Counted from the first letter of the stretch, positions 10,544-21,506 are shown. The stretch: 64,000 bases of DNA from Cryptomeria japonica (GCF_030272615.1 NC_081412.1:698034656-698098655), one strand, 5' to 3'. Translations and numbers: made by a program. Notes: generated from the letters alone by a model not told the origin.

Positions 10544-12206
10544 CCATAGAGGGCTCCCTTGTATCAGTATTTGTACCATTTTTTTGTATTGTAGACACCT
10601 GCAGGTGATTTTGTAGCCATATGATTCTTTTGACATCATTGTATCATGACACATTTGATTATATATGAGAGATGATTCATTTTTGCGGCAGCTATATGCA
10701 TGTGTACCTATGTGATGAGATGTTCTTAGAATGTATGCTTATGATATGGATGCAAATATGTATATGATACAATGCAATATTTTTGTTCTTTTATGTTTTA
10801 TATGTGATGCATGACGCAAATGTGAATGTATGTAATGCAGATGAATATGATAATGCAAATGTAAATTGTGCTAACAAGTGTTGTGTGCAGGATGTGATAC
10901 AATTGTGATATCTATATGTATGTGTGAAATGCTTATATGTGGTAATGCCGGTGCAGCTACATGAAATGCAAATGTTTTTGGTGTGTCATTATACTCAGTC
11001 ATGTGATAGCAGGCTATGCGGACTCAAGAAGGATGATGGAAGTCAATCAAGAAAGGGGGATGGAAGATAGAAGATATGAACGTGAAAGAGCTTCTTGTGC
11101 GTTATCATCATTGAGCTTTATTATGGCAAGTAGGTTATAACAATCGAGGCATATGTTCGACCCAGAAAGTCATTGTACCTGTTTGCATGGAGATAAGACA
11201 GTCACAAACAAGGAATGCCCCAGTTCACACTAGACTCATAGTGTCCTCATATCCTTGGACAAGTCATAGCATTACTAAGAGACAATCCACAGACAGCAAA
11301 AGAAAATGGGTGACGATACCCCATCCTCGCCTTTCTAGTCAAAGACATCCTGGAGATAGAATCTCTAGTCAAAGACATCCCGGAAAAGCTAAAAGACATG
11401 TCAACAAAAAAAAGATGAAATCAAAAGAAAACCAAGACTCGGTACCAACATCCACTGTAGTCCTCAAGTTTAGTGTCTCTTGTCACTTGTATAAGTCATA
11501 TTTGATTGTGGTCACAATGTTCACTTTCACAAAAAGGATAGATAGCACTGAACCATATGTTGTCTAAGTCAGTTGAAAGATTTGATTTTGTTGAAGCCCA
11601 TTGTTGCTGCTGTGTCTCATCTGAAACTGACTGAATCCATGAAACTAATACTTTATTGTGGAGAAGATGAAACTTTATGGTGGATCTGCGATGCAAATGT
11701 TGCTTTATTGCAGATTGTGCGCGAATAGACTGAAGAAAGCTGGAAGAAACTTTACTCCTTGAAACATGTGATGTTCTCAGTTCCACACCCATCACTAGAT
11801 GTAGGATTTTACCTTAGCCACAGATAAGATCTGATTTATTATGAATGGAAAGGGAGGTGAAAAGGGAGGTTTATTATGAATGGCTAACCAATCTTGGGTA
11901 GATCAATAACAAGCCATGATGGGAATGGGTAAGTTTATTATGAACGAATAGGTTGTGAGTGTGTGCAAAGTGAAATGATGAAGAGAATCCTGAAGGAGGG
12001 AGGAGCAATGTCTCTACACATGGCGCTGGTGACCCAGTTTTCACCATGGTACTTGCCCAAGGCGCCACTAAAGTGGTTTTCACTGTTGGACGAAATTATT
12101 TCTCTTTACTTTTTTGATTTTTCAATTTATTTTTATTTTTTATTTTTTTTGTATTTTTGAAATTTTTTGATTTTTTTGTATTTTTGAATTAGGATATTCC
12201 GAAGAG
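10544..12206. other. Non-coding region of A between antisense ORF and integrase end
   Basis: I see no gene. From 10620 to 11000 it is AT-rich with many ATG/TATG-type short words. Parts near 11100-11400 and 11770-11820 resemble the matching region of element C (46000-46600), for instance the shared wording around CATCATTGAGCTTT and TAGGTGTAGGATTTT-like stretches. Positions 12100-12190 are a T-rich tract next to the integrase stop. Confidence 0.45.
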
Positions 12207-12509
12207 CTATGTGTAGAACCTGTGAAGATGCATGCTGTTGATAGGATCCTCCAAAGGTTCACCCTCTGTAGTAGAGAGCTGATATGCCCCAGATCCATAG
12301 ACTGCTGTAACGATGTAAGGACCCAGCCAGTTTGGTTCAAACTTGCCCCTCTTCTATCTGTCTTGTTGATTTTTAGGATTTTCTCTGAGAACCAAATCAC
12401 CTACCTCAAATGTGCGAGGCTTGACTTTGTGATTGTAGCTGCGACTCATTCATTGTTGGTAAGCCTTGAGATGATTAAAAGCAATTTGTCTCCGTTCATC
12501 CAACAGTTC
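12207..12509 (-). pseudogene. Integrase C-terminal fragment of element A (cut off by B)
   Basis: The minus strand resumes exactly where the integrase at 20353 is cut, reading LLDERRQIAFNHLKAYQQ after the duplicated AGTTC. It continues through the conserved RSYNHKVKPRTFEVGDLVLR region, and after a one-base shift through GKFEPNWLGPYIVT and GAYQLSTTEG to the stop at 12207-12209. This is the chromatin- or DNA-binding tail typical of gypsy integrases. The matching tail in C (46973-47300) is colinear and lacks the frameshift. One in-frame stop is also present. Confidence 0.85.
12505..12509. repeat. Target-site duplication AGTTC, left copy (element B)
   Basis: AGTTC precedes B's left LTR and is repeated at 20353-20357 after B's right LTR. 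Removing B and one copy restores a continuous integrase reading across the site. Confidence 0.92.
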
Positions 12510-13773
12510 TGTAAAGCGGAAAATCGCGATCGAACCCTAGTTGCTCTCCCCTCTTCCAACTCCGAGGAGAGAGAAGGGAGATTCACTAGGGTTGATGGTT
12601 TTCACTTAGGGGAGAGACTTTACATTCAAAAGAGGGGTTGAAACTCATAAGATCCAATCCCACATAATGCAAGATTGGATGCTAGATGAATTTCGAGGGT
12701 TATAACAACAAGGCTACCCTCTTTTGTAAAGAATATCGATAAAGGAATTGAGCTAGGAATGCATAGAAAGTGAGAAAGATTCGCTTATAAACTGAGATAG
12801 GGATATAGGATGAAGCTATGGACCTGAAATTAGCAGTAAAATGTCGATACGGCGCTGTCCTGCAAATTTGAGCAAAAGTTGTCGAGACGATGGCGCCCGG
12901 CGCCACGGTCCTCCGAAAAATCCGCGAAACGAAGGGGGATCTGTTCGTCTCTGCACAAGGTTTCCAGATCTTCAATTTCAGCCACGTACCTGCAATCTAC
13001 ACACAGAAAAGAGAAGACGATTGGGGGGTTAGGGATTAGGGGTTTGCCTTTAGGTCAAACCCCGGTTTTGGAATTAACCAAGAGATGAGCAAGAGCTGTA
13101 AATGTAAATGACTGTAAAACAAGTACTAATACCTTGTTCTAAGGATGTTTGTATCCTTATGTGCGAAGGTATAGATGTTGTATGTTGTTGTAGTATGTAG
13201 TAAGTGATCTCCTCTTCAATGGTTGAATCCTTGTCTTGAATGCAACACTTAGCCTTGAATGGAGAAATGATCAATTGCTTGAAGGAATACTTGAATGCTT
13301 GAATGCTTGAATGCTTGAGTATAGTTTCCACACCTTGTACACATATGTCCTTCTCATGCTGAATGAGAGAGAAAAATGTAGTTTATATACTTGTCAATTA
13401 GGGCTGATAGACTAATTTTCCCAACCTTAGGCCGACTAGGAAATGATAATTTCCAAATTGCAAACAAAAAGACCCGAGACCCCTTAGGAGACCGGGCCCA
13501 AAATAGGACCCAGGGACTAGGGCACTGGGCACCATGGTCCTGGGGACCAGGGCGCTGGGTGCCCTAGTCCTGAGGGACCAGGGCACTGGGCGCTCTGGTC
13601 CCACCTCCCGGGACAGCAGGGTGCAAGGAGGTTCAGGCCAGGGTGCTTGAAAAATGCAGTTTTTGGTGTCGTGAGCAAGTTTCGGGGTCTCCATTCAGGT
13701 TGCATGTTGCGTCGCCATCGTGAAGACTGAAATGCAGTCAAAATTGCAAGTGTCACAATTTTAGGATGCTACA
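12510..13773 (-). repeat. Left (3') LTR of element B
   Basis: It starts TGTAAAGCGG and ends GGATGCTACA on the plus strand and is 1264 bp long. Against the right LTR I count about 45 substitutions, mostly C/T and G/A, many at CG sites. There is also an 8-bp length change in a CTTGAATG repeat near 13290-13320, and one extra copy of a GC-rich hairpin unit near 13510-13605. Confidence 0.95.
13505..13605 (+). repeat. GC-rich hairpin minisatellite in B's LTR (3 units; 2 in the other LTR)
   Basis: Units of the form GGACCAGGGC-(loop)-GCCCTGGTCC are repeated. The third unit pairs over ten positions with one G-U, and the second over nine of ten. The right LTR holds two units at about 20120-20185. The copy-number difference explains most of the LTR length difference. 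Confidence 0.75.
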
Positions 13774-13789
13774 TTTAGCCCCCACTTTA
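13774..13789 (-). other. Polypurine tract of element B
   Basis: The minus strand reads TAAAGTGGGGGCTAAA directly before the LTR start TGTAGCATCC. This sets B's orientation as minus. Confidence 0.85.
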
Positions 13790-14512
13790 GCAGGAGTATG
13801 TATGCTCATAATTCTGGTAAAGTACAAGGAACAATCATTGAAAGACTTTCACCACGTCAAGGAGGCAAGACACACCAAGCCCCTAGTGGACTAAGGATCT
13901 TACGACTTCGATTGACAAAGTAAAAGGGAAGATCACGAGGGAGAACCATGACTGTCAGTAGTAAGGTTCCCTCACTATGAGTCATGCAAGAAAGATATCA
14001 AAAATTCTCAAGGCAAGGTTAAATTTGCCAAGAAATTCTCAAGTATCTTGAAAAGATATGAACGGGATGTATGCCCCCCTACGTTAAAGCGATCGCACAC
14101 ACCTCACCGGGGGTGATTGCTTTAAGGTAGTGATACATATAAGAATGAGAAAGGAAAGGAGCACGTTATCGCAAGGATTTATCCCCCAAGTGTGAGATAA
14201 GCCCAAGGATAATAGACACAAAACACAAAGCACGAGGTGACTTCACTTTCCTTGGGGTCAGTATACTGTATGATAAGTCATGTATATCATATGTATGTAT
14301 GCATAATTGTTCTTCATTCCCCAATCAAGGAAGGTCACCTAGAAGAAGGGAACGCATGTGTCTTTTGAGTCAACATGAGAGAGATCGAGAGATCTCAATG
14401 CTTTGCATCGTCCTCAAGTAGACAACACTAAGGACAACAAATAGAAGAAAGAGAATAACATATAGAAGAAGTAACAAAAGAGAGGGGGAGAGAATCTGCT
14501 ATGCTAATGTAA
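13790..14512. other. 3' untranslated region of element B
   Basis: Non-coding sequence between the stop of the gag-protease ORF and the polypurine tract. I see no gene and no clear repeat. Confidence 0.5.
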
Positions 14513-17500
14513 CTAGTCTAGCACGTCATCTACCCCCCGATCTTGCTGATCAATGTTTCGGGAAGGTAGGGAACACGCTAGAGGAGGAACATCCAACACA
14601 GTAGATGGAGCTATCACAAGATCCAAACAAGGGCTATGTTCATGTTTCGAGCCACGTTGTTCTTGTCTAGGAGCTAGGATAAGTGCTTTAGAAAATTCAT
14701 TAGATAAATGGTTATCAATATCAACAAGTTCATATTCACTATCAGAAGCAAGAGGAGTAACATTTGCATCATGAATAAAATTTTCATCTATATCATCATC
14801 AAGATTTATAAAAATAGGATCTTTAACTCGCACAGGATCAAGACCATCATGCATCTTATGTTTAGGAGATTTAGGCTCAATGTTCGGCTGAGGAGAAAAT
14901 GGAATAATGCTTGTTGAAGGTGTTTTTGGAGATGGCAAAGTTTGAGAAGCAGCTGCTTGAGCTTTAAGATGACACTTTCGTCGGCGTTCACGTGCAGAAC
15001 GATTACATCTAGTCTTAATAGGAAGTGAAGAAGATTGAGGAGGAGGAATGTTCTCATCCCTATCACTTGGGTGTTTAGGTTGTGGTCTCTTCAGTTGAAT
15101 AATAGGAGAAGAAGAAGGTCTCTTCTCTCTATAAAAGGAAGGAGGAGGAACTGCTCCATATAAAGGAGGAATTTTTGGTTTAGGAAGGAGACCAAGTCCA
15201 TCATGACGAGGAGGTATAGGTCTACTTTTAGGAAGTTTATTAGATATAGACATAGTCACATCCATAGGGATGGGTTGGGAATCTTCTTGAGGAAAGACAT
15301 TAGTTTTATCTTTCAAAGGAAGAACTTCCTTCTCAAGAATGATAGGAATGTCAAGTTTAGGTGTTCTAGGTTCACTTAAAGATAGGATCATATCTGTTTT
15401 CCACTTTTGATAAGATTTGAAAAGATGATCACTTCGCGGAGGAAGAGATTGGAATTGTTTAGGCCAAAAGTAATCAAGAGGAACACTAGAATTTCTTTCA
15501 GCTGGTTTAAAGAGACTATGATTGACAGTAACAACTTCACCATTATGGGGAAATTTCAAACACTTATGAATAGGAGAAGCAATAGCCTTCATGTAAGATA
15601 GCCAAGGATAACCAAGCTTCACATGAAATTGTTCGGATGAAGGAATAATAGCAAAGTTCACATCAAGAGATTTGTTATGGACCTCAATAGGTAATGTAAT
15701 AGAACCAATCGCAGGAGAAGAAAATGCATCAAATAATTTCACAATCACATCTGTTTTGTCATAGATCACTTGATTCAATTGCAAAGTAAAAAGAAATTCT
15801 TCAGTAATAACATTAACCATGCACGAAGGATCAATAAGCACTCCATGGCAAGGTGTATTCTTGACTTTTGCAACTATGTATAAAGGACCATCAGGTGCCC
15901 TAATGGTTTCACTGGAATCAAATGTGATGGAAGGTTCTTTAGGGTTTTCTTGCTGCTCTACAAAGTTAATCACATTCGGAGCCATAGACACAAGACCATC
16001 AGATGAAAAAGAGGAATCATCAGTCTCAATCGCATGAGAAGTATGAGAAGGTAATGGATCAGTAAAAATCTGAAGATTTTGGTTAGGAGGAGCTACAGAT
16101 GTATTGCCTTTATCATTCACTCCAGAAACAGAAATAGTATTATTATCAATCAAATCTTGAATTTTACCCTTTAAAGAAAAACATTTTTCAGTATCATGCC
16201 CAGGCTGACGATGAAATTGACAAAAGGCTTTGTTATCAAAATAAGGTGAAGTAATCTTTGCAGGATCAATTTGTCTTATAGGAGGAAGAGTAAGCACATT
16301 TTGTTCCAATAACTTATTCATAATACTATGCAATGATTCATTCAAAGGAGTATACTTTCTTTCTTTCTTGAACAATTTAGAAATAGGAGGCACACCTGAT
16401 GCTGCATTCACATTGTTGTTGATGATGTTTTCATTGAATTTGATGGAATCTCTGTTCGGTTTAAACTTCCCTAATGGTTGTTGACTGCTATCACCCTTAT
16501 CACTCGGAGCCATAGGATGTGATTGTTCCATTTGACTCACAGTCAGTTGATAATTGTGAAGAGTTGCACACAACTGTTGGAAAGAAGTAAACTCAGAAAA
16601 TAGAAGTTTGTCTCGAATATCTTTTTGTAAATTAGAAATAAAGATTCTTTGAATATCATTGTCAGGCACTGGAAAAGAAATTTGAGCATACAAATGTTTA
16701 TTTCTACCAATGAAATCAGTCAGTTTCTCTTTAACACCTTGTTTACAATGCATTAAATCAATCAAAGTAACTTTAGGACTTATATTGTTTTGAAATTGTT
16801 GAATGAAAGCATTTGCAAGTTGTTCGAAAGAAGTAATAGAATAGGAAGGTAACGAGCAATACCATTGTAGGGCTTTGTCTCTTAATGTTCTAGTAAACAG
16901 TTTTGCAAGCAACCTTGGGTCATAAGCAAAATCAGTACAAATTGTTTGAAAAGTCTTAACATGTGTTAGAGGATCTCCTTTACCATTATAAAGTTCCAAA
17001 TGTGGGATTTCAACATGTTTAGGAGGAATAGCTCGAACAATGTCAAGAGAAAGTGGGCTCGCAACATCAAATGTGGGCACACTAAACTTAGATTGATTCA
17101 TAGAGGCAATTTGTTGCTGTAAAGAAGAGACAGTTTGTGCAAGATTGTTAATGGTCGCTTCAGTCGAAGAATTCATATTAGATGTGTTAGATTGAGATGG
17201 AGGTGTTATGTTATTGAAAGAAGGCAAAGAGTAAGGTGGTGGGACCCTATGATAATTAGTCATAGGAGATGTTTGGACAGGAGGAACACTACAAGGAGGA
17301 ATGGAATGGTTAAATGAATTGCCCCCTTGCGTCATGTTCATTTGTGAAGATGTAATAGGAACACTCATTGAAGGAATGAATGAAGAAGTCGGATTGAATG
17401 AAGGAAGAGGGTTAATTGAAGAAGAGGGAGGATTGCCCCCATGACTGGTGATCATAGGAGGAATGTCTTGTGTAGAAGTAGCCATTATATTTGATGTAAA

Positions 17501-17959
17501 GGCAGGTATGTTAGCAATAGAAGTCATCAAAGGAATAGAATGATTGACTTGAGTAGGAGGTTGTGTATAACCTAAAGATTCGGCACAACTCTTTATAGGC
17601 ATCACATTCGAATCCACAATGTGTGCAATACCACGCAAAATATCAATTCCATTCTTATCACTTTGAAGCATACATTTTAGACCCTCAATTAAAGGAAGAG
17701 CTTGACTATCGGGATACTCATGAGACATCCATTGGTGAAAATCATCAAATTGGTTATCCAATTTTGAAATTTGTTCTTCAGAAACCTCATGGAGAGATTC
17801 TTCATCATTAGGAGGATTAGAGGAATTACCCATGTCCTCGTTAAAAAGGCTATTCAAATTAGGTTCCATCTCCTCGGTAATTAAACCTCGGAAAGACTTA
17901 ATTCTACGGCTTCGTTTAACGGGAATAGTGTAAGTAGGGCTTATTGTTGTAAAACTCAT
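14513..17959 (-). CDS. Intact gag-protease polyprotein of element B (1148 aa)
   Basis: One uninterrupted frame starts at the ATG at 17959-17957. Residues 1-300 are acidic, then Pro/Ser/Asn-rich and disordered. Residues 315-480 match the Ty3-gypsy gag core (GKGDPLTHVKTF, LRDKALQWYCSLP, ANAFIQQF). Residues 580-593 hold a variant zinc knuckle, C-x2-H-x4-H-x4-C (CQFHRQPGHDTEKC). Residues 690-810 resemble a retroviral-type aspartic protease. Its active-site box reads LIDPS rather than the LIDGG(A/S) of A and C; Asp710 is kept but the usual Gly-Gly is not, so activity is uncertain. The C-terminal 340 residues are Pro-rich with basic stretches (ARERRRKCHLKA) and an acidic end, with no known domain. 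No pol follows. It would form the particle in which B's RNA is packaged, with enzymes supplied in trans. An ORF of this length free of stops points to recent activity or selection. Confidence 0.88.
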   Translation of the reverse strand: MSFTTISPTYTIPVKRSRRIKSFRGLITEEMEPNLNSLFNEDMGNSSNPPNDEESLHEVSEEQISKLDNQFDDFHQWMSHEYPDSQALPLIEGLKCMLQSDKNGIDILRGIAHIVDSNVMPIKSCAESLGYTQPPTQVNHSIPLMTSIANIPAFTSNIMATSTQDIPPMITSHGGNPPSSSINPLPSFNPTSSFIPSMSVPITSSQMNMTQGGNSFNHSIPPCSVPPVQTSPMTNYHRVPPPYSLPSFNNITPPSQSNTSNMNSSTEATINNLAQTVSSLQQQIASMNQSKFSVPTFDVASPLSLDIVRAIPPKHVEIPHLELYNGKGDPLTHVKTFQTICTDFAYDPRLLAKLFTRTLRDKALQWYCSLPSYSITSFEQLANAFIQQFQNNISPKVTLIDLMHCKQGVKEKLTDFIGRNKHLYAQISFPVPDNDIQRIFISNLQKDIRDKLLFSEFTSFQQLCATLHNYQLTVSQMEQSHPMAPSDKGDSSQQPLGKFKPNRDSIKFNENIINNNVNAASGVPPISKLFKKERKYTPLNESLHSIMNKLLEQNVLTLPPIRQIDPAKITSPYFDNKAFCQFHRQPGHDTEKCFSLKGKIQDLIDNNTISVSGVNDKGNTSVAPPNQNLQIFTDPLPSHTSHAIETDDSSFSSDGLVSMAPNVINFVEQQENPKEPSITFDSSETIRAPDGPLYIVAKVKNTPCHGVLIDPSCMVNVITEEFLFTLQLNQVIYDKTDVIVKLFDAFSSPAIGSITLPIEVHNKSLDVNFAIIPSSEQFHVKLGYPWLSYMKAIASPIHKCLKFPHNGEVVTVNHSLFKPAERNSSVPLDYFWPKQFQSLPPRSDHLFKSYQKWKTDMILSLSEPRTPKLDIPIILEKEVLPLKDKTNVFPQEDSQPIPMDVTMSISNKLPKSRPIPPRHDGLGLLPKPKIPPLYGAVPPPSFYREKRPSSSPIIQLKRPQPKHPSDRDENIPPPQSSSLPIKTRCNRSARERRRKCHLKAQAAASQTLPSPKTPSTSIIPFSPQPNIEPKSPKHKMHDGLDPVRVKDPIFINLDDDIDENFIHDANVTPLASDSEYELVDIDNHLSNEFSKALILAPRQEQRGSKHEHSPCLDLVIAPSTVLDVPPLACSLPSRNIDQQDRGVDDVLD

Positions 17960-19106
17960 GCACTAGAGAAGGAGAGAAAATTTTGATTTTAGAGGTAGCA
18001 ATTTTCAGTAAAATCAGCCAATCTTCTGGATTTAAGCTGTTAAATGCAATCACGACAGTCTCCCGAAATTTCAGAAAAAATGTCCGGGACCGTGGCGCTC
18101 AGAGTGCAACACGGTCCTTGCAACTTTTTTCGAAATTTGCAGGGATGAAAGGTATGATGATTTTAAAGCCAATCTGAAAAAATTGAGTGATTTTACGATC
18201 TGTAGATAGGCCAAATTAAAGTTGCAATCTCAAAATTGAACCCTACCCAGATTGTCAAAAAATGCAAAATTTGACTTTTGAAAAAGAGAGGGAAACTGAA
18301 ATTTTGAATTTTATGATTTTAGAGGGAATGTCAAAAGCAATGCAAGTTTTGAAATTCAAAAGTTGACTCAATTTCACGCAAAATTCAATTTTGAAAGCGG
18401 AAATCAAAGTTGTTGTAATTAAGCACTTAATTTCAAAAGTCACGAAATGCAAGAATTTGAATAAAGCACTGAAATTTTTAATGAATGTTAACACACTTTT
18501 CAGATTTAGGACAGTAAGAACACAATTTTGACACAAAATTTCAGTTTCAATGATTTTTGAATGTTTAAAAGCCTTAATCCAAGCAATCATAAGACCAACT
18601 TTGACTGTAATTTTGAAGGTGTTAAAATTGATAAAATCAGCCAAAATTCTGGATTTTAGCAGGAAAATACAGTAAGATCTCGCTCCCGAAATTTCGGAAA
18701 AAATGTCGGGGACGATGGCGCTCGGCACCACAGTCCTCGCAACTTTTTTCCAAATTTTCAGGGATAAAAGATATTATGATTTTATTGCGGAATCCAAAGT
18801 TACAGTTGATTTGGAGATGTTTTGATCAGTGAAATTGTCAGTCAAAGGTTGAATCAAGAAGGTTTCAAAAATTAGGGTTTTGACACTTAACCACTTAATT
18901 TTCAAAATTAAAGCACAAATATGAATTGATAATTTGTAATAGAAGGATAGATCTGAAACAAGCATTAACAATTAAATATTTCACAAGCTTAATTACTAAA
19001 AAGAAATTTTAGGGTTTTTATGCAATCACCTCTAAAATTTTGCAAAAGATCAAACATGGAAATGTAATCAATTTTTTCAGATCTACATGAAAAATCAGAA
19101 AGGATG
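17960..19106 (-). other. 5' leader of element B with duplicated GC-hairpin segment
   Basis: The AT-rich leader contains two diverged copies of one segment (about 18001-18178 and 18633-18785). Both share AAAATCAGCCAA at the start, then CCCGAAATTTC, a GC-rich hairpin and GCAACTTTTTTC. The first hairpin has an 8-bp perfect stem (GGACCGTG / CACGGTCC). A related hairpin (TGGCGC-CCG-GCGCCA) lies in each LTR near 12890 and 19507. Confidence 0.7.
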
Positions 19107-19124
19107 TTCACGTCGGGTTCACCA
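19107..19124 (-). other. Primer-binding site of element B (tRNA-Trp)
   Basis: The plus strand TTCACGTCGGGTTCACCA equals the 3' end of plant nuclear tRNA-Trp as I recall it, over 18 bases including CCA. It lies three bases from the right LTR start at 19128. Confidence 0.85.
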
Positions 19125-19127
19125 AAA

Positions 19128-20352
19128 TGTAAAGCGGAAAATCGCGTTCGAACCCTAGTTGCTCTCCCCTCTTCCAACTCCGAGGAGAGAGAAGGGAGAT
19201 TCACTAGGGTTGATGGTTTTCACTTAGGGGAGAGACTTTACATTCAAAAGAGGGGTTGAAACTCATAAGATCCAATCCCACATAATGCAAGATTGGATGC
19301 TAGATGAATTTCAAGGGTTATGACAACAAGGCTACCCTCTTTTGTAAAGAATATCGATAAAGGAATTGAGCTAGGAATGCATAGAAAGTGAGAAAGATTT
19401 GCTTATAAACTGAGATAGGGATATAGGATGAAGCTATGGACCTGGAATTAGCAGTAAAATGTCGATACGGCACTGTCCTGCAAATTTGAGCAAAAGTTGT
19501 CGGGACGATGGCGCCCGGCGCCACGGTCCTCCAAAAAATCCGTGAAACGAAGGGGGATCTGTTTGTCTCTACACAAGGATTCCAGATCTTCAATTTCAGC
19601 TGCGTACCTGCAACCTACACATAGAAAAGCGAAGATGATTGGGGGGTTAGGGATTAGGGGTTTGCCTTTAGGTCAAACCCCAGTTTTAGAATTAACCAAG
19701 AGATGAGCAAGAGCTGTAAATGTAAATGACTGTAAAACAAGTACTAATACCTTGTTCTAAGGATGTTTGTATCCTTATGTGCGAAGGTATAGATGTTGTA
19801 TGTTGTTGTAGTATGTAGTAAGTGATCTCCTCTTCAATGGTTGAATCCTTGTCCTGAATGCAACACTTAGCCTTGAATGGAGAAATGATCAATTGCTTGA
19901 AGGAATGCTTGAATGCTTGAATACTTGAATATAGTTTCCACGCCTTGTACACATATGTCCTTCTCATGCCAAATGAGAGAGAAAAATGTAGTTTATATAC
20001 TTGTCAATTAGGGCTGATAGACTGATTTTCCTAACCTTAGGCCGACCAGGAAATGATAATTTCCAAATTGCAAACAAAAAGATCTGAGACCCCTTAGGAG
20101 ACCGGGCCCAAAATAGGACCCAGGGACCAGGGCGCTGGGCGCCATGGTCCTGGGGACCAGGGCACTGGGCGCCCTAGTCCCACCTCCCGGGACAGCAGGG
20201 TGCAAGGAGGTTCAGGCTAGGGTGCTTGAAAAATGCAGTTTTTGGTGTCGTGAGCAAGTTTTGGGGTCTCCATTCAGGTTGCATGTTGTGTCGCCATCGT
20301 GAAGACCGAAATGCAGTCGAAATTGCAAGTGTTGCAATTTTAGGACGCTACA
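19128..20352 (-). repeat. Right (5') LTR of element B
   Basis: 1225 bp, TGTAAAGCGG to GGACGCTACA on the plus strand. For the minus-oriented element this is the promoter-bearing 5' LTR. It has two hairpin-minisatellite units where the left LTR has three. Confidence 0.95.
19991..20000 (-). promoter_or_regulatory. TATA box in B's 5' LTR
   Basis: The minus strand reads GTATATAAAC. The same box occurs in the left LTR at 13381-13390. It faces the gag-protease ORF and is the only good TATA match in the LTR. Confidence 0.55.
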
Positions 20353-20357
20353 AGTTC
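20353..20357. repeat. Target-site duplication AGTTC, right copy (element B)
   Basis: Identical to 12505-12509. It lies inside the integrase coding sequence of A, in the LQELEL segment. Confidence 0.92.
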
Positions 20358-21506
20358 TAGTTCTTGTAAGTGAGAGACCCTGTAATCTTCATCACTGATG
20401 ATGTTTTGCAAAGAGACCCATAAAGAAGGTAACTCGACCTCAATAGGCAAGATGGCTTCAGCACCGTAGACAAGTGAGTAGGGTGTAGCTCCTGTAGGTG
20501 TGCGGACACTTGTGCGGTAGGCCCAAAGTGCAGGATTGAATTGGATATGCCAGTTATGGCCAGCGTCGTCGACTGTCTTTTTGAGGATTTTAAGAATTGT
20601 TTTATTAGATGCCTTAGCTTGGCCATTACCTTGGGGGTAATATGGTGTGGAGAAATGATGGGAAATATGGAAGTGGTCACAGAGTTCACGAACATCCTGA
20701 TTTTTGAAGGGATGCCCGTTATCAGTAATAATGGATTTAGGAATACCATATCGGAAAATGATATAGTTAAGGATGAAAGTAGCAATTTGTTTCCCAGTGA
20801 CTTGTGTGAGAGGCACAACCTCAATCCACTTTGTGAAATACTCTATGGCTGTGATAATGAATTTATGACCATTGGAAGAAGGAGGGTGAATCTTGCCTAT
20901 GAGATCGAGTCCCCATTGACAAAAGGGCCAAGGAGGCGCCAGTGGTTGTAGTTCTTGTGCTGGTGCATGTATGAGGTCTCCATGAATTTGACATTGCTTA
21001 CATTTCTTGACAAACTGATATGAGTTTTTTTCCATATTGGGCCAATAATATCCAGTCCTGATGAGTTTCTTGGCCAAGGTAGGACCACTAGTATGCGGAC
21101 CACATATCCCTTCATGCACTTCATGTAACGCAATCTGAGCTTCGTCGCTTTCTAAACATCTAAGAAGAGTGCCATCTAGACCTCGTCGGTATAGGATATC
21201 AGCTAAAATGACATATCGAGAGGATTGGCGAATGAAAGTGCGGTGTTGGTTGTTTGATAGATCAGGAGGTAAGATATTGTCACGAAGATATGTGAATATG
21301 GAACCATATAACTGGGATTCGGGACCGACAATGCATATCATTTCATTAGGAGTGATCTCATATGAAGGAACCAACAGGTTGTCTACTAGGAACTCATAGC
21401 AGGTTTCATTTTGAGGCGGGTCAATTAGTGAAGCGATTGTAGCCATGGCATCTGCAGCACGATTCTGCTCTCTTGGTATCTGCTCAAAATCTATCTTTGT
21501 AAAGTG
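20353..21506 (-). pseudogene. Integrase of element A (N-terminal and catalytic parts)
   Basis: This continues the pol frame after a TGA at 21507-21509. Numbering from the Met at 21446, the zinc-binding HHCC module is present: His111 and His118, then Cys149 and Cys152. The catalytic core follows with Asp181 (WGLDLIGKIHP) and Asp242 (IITDNGHPF). Exactly 35 residues later, where the D-x35-E family has Glu, this copy has Lys278 (PQGNGQAKASNKT). Element C keeps Glu at that place. The change needs one G-to-A transition and should abolish strand transfer. The gene is also cut by element B at 20353, with its tail at 12207-12509. Confidence 0.92.

Larger units (their letters stand above)
12510..20352 (-). 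mobile_element. Element B: non-autonomous gypsy-like element with gag-protease only
   Basis: LTRs lie at 12510-13773 and 19128-20352, with duplication AGTTC, polypurine tract at 13774-13789 and Trp-tRNA primer site at 19107-19124. The only large frame in the 5.35-kb interior is a complete 1148-codon gag-protease ORF. No reverse transcriptase, RNase H or integrase is present. This layout fits the terminal-repeat-with-GAG (TR-GAG) class, which must borrow polymerase and integrase from a partner. It sits in A's integrase in the same orientation as A. Confidence 0.92.

Noticed and set aside
12841-13088. Short plus-strand ORFs in B's LTR
   Set aside because: Present in both LTRs with differing translations, no domain, opposite to the TATA box.
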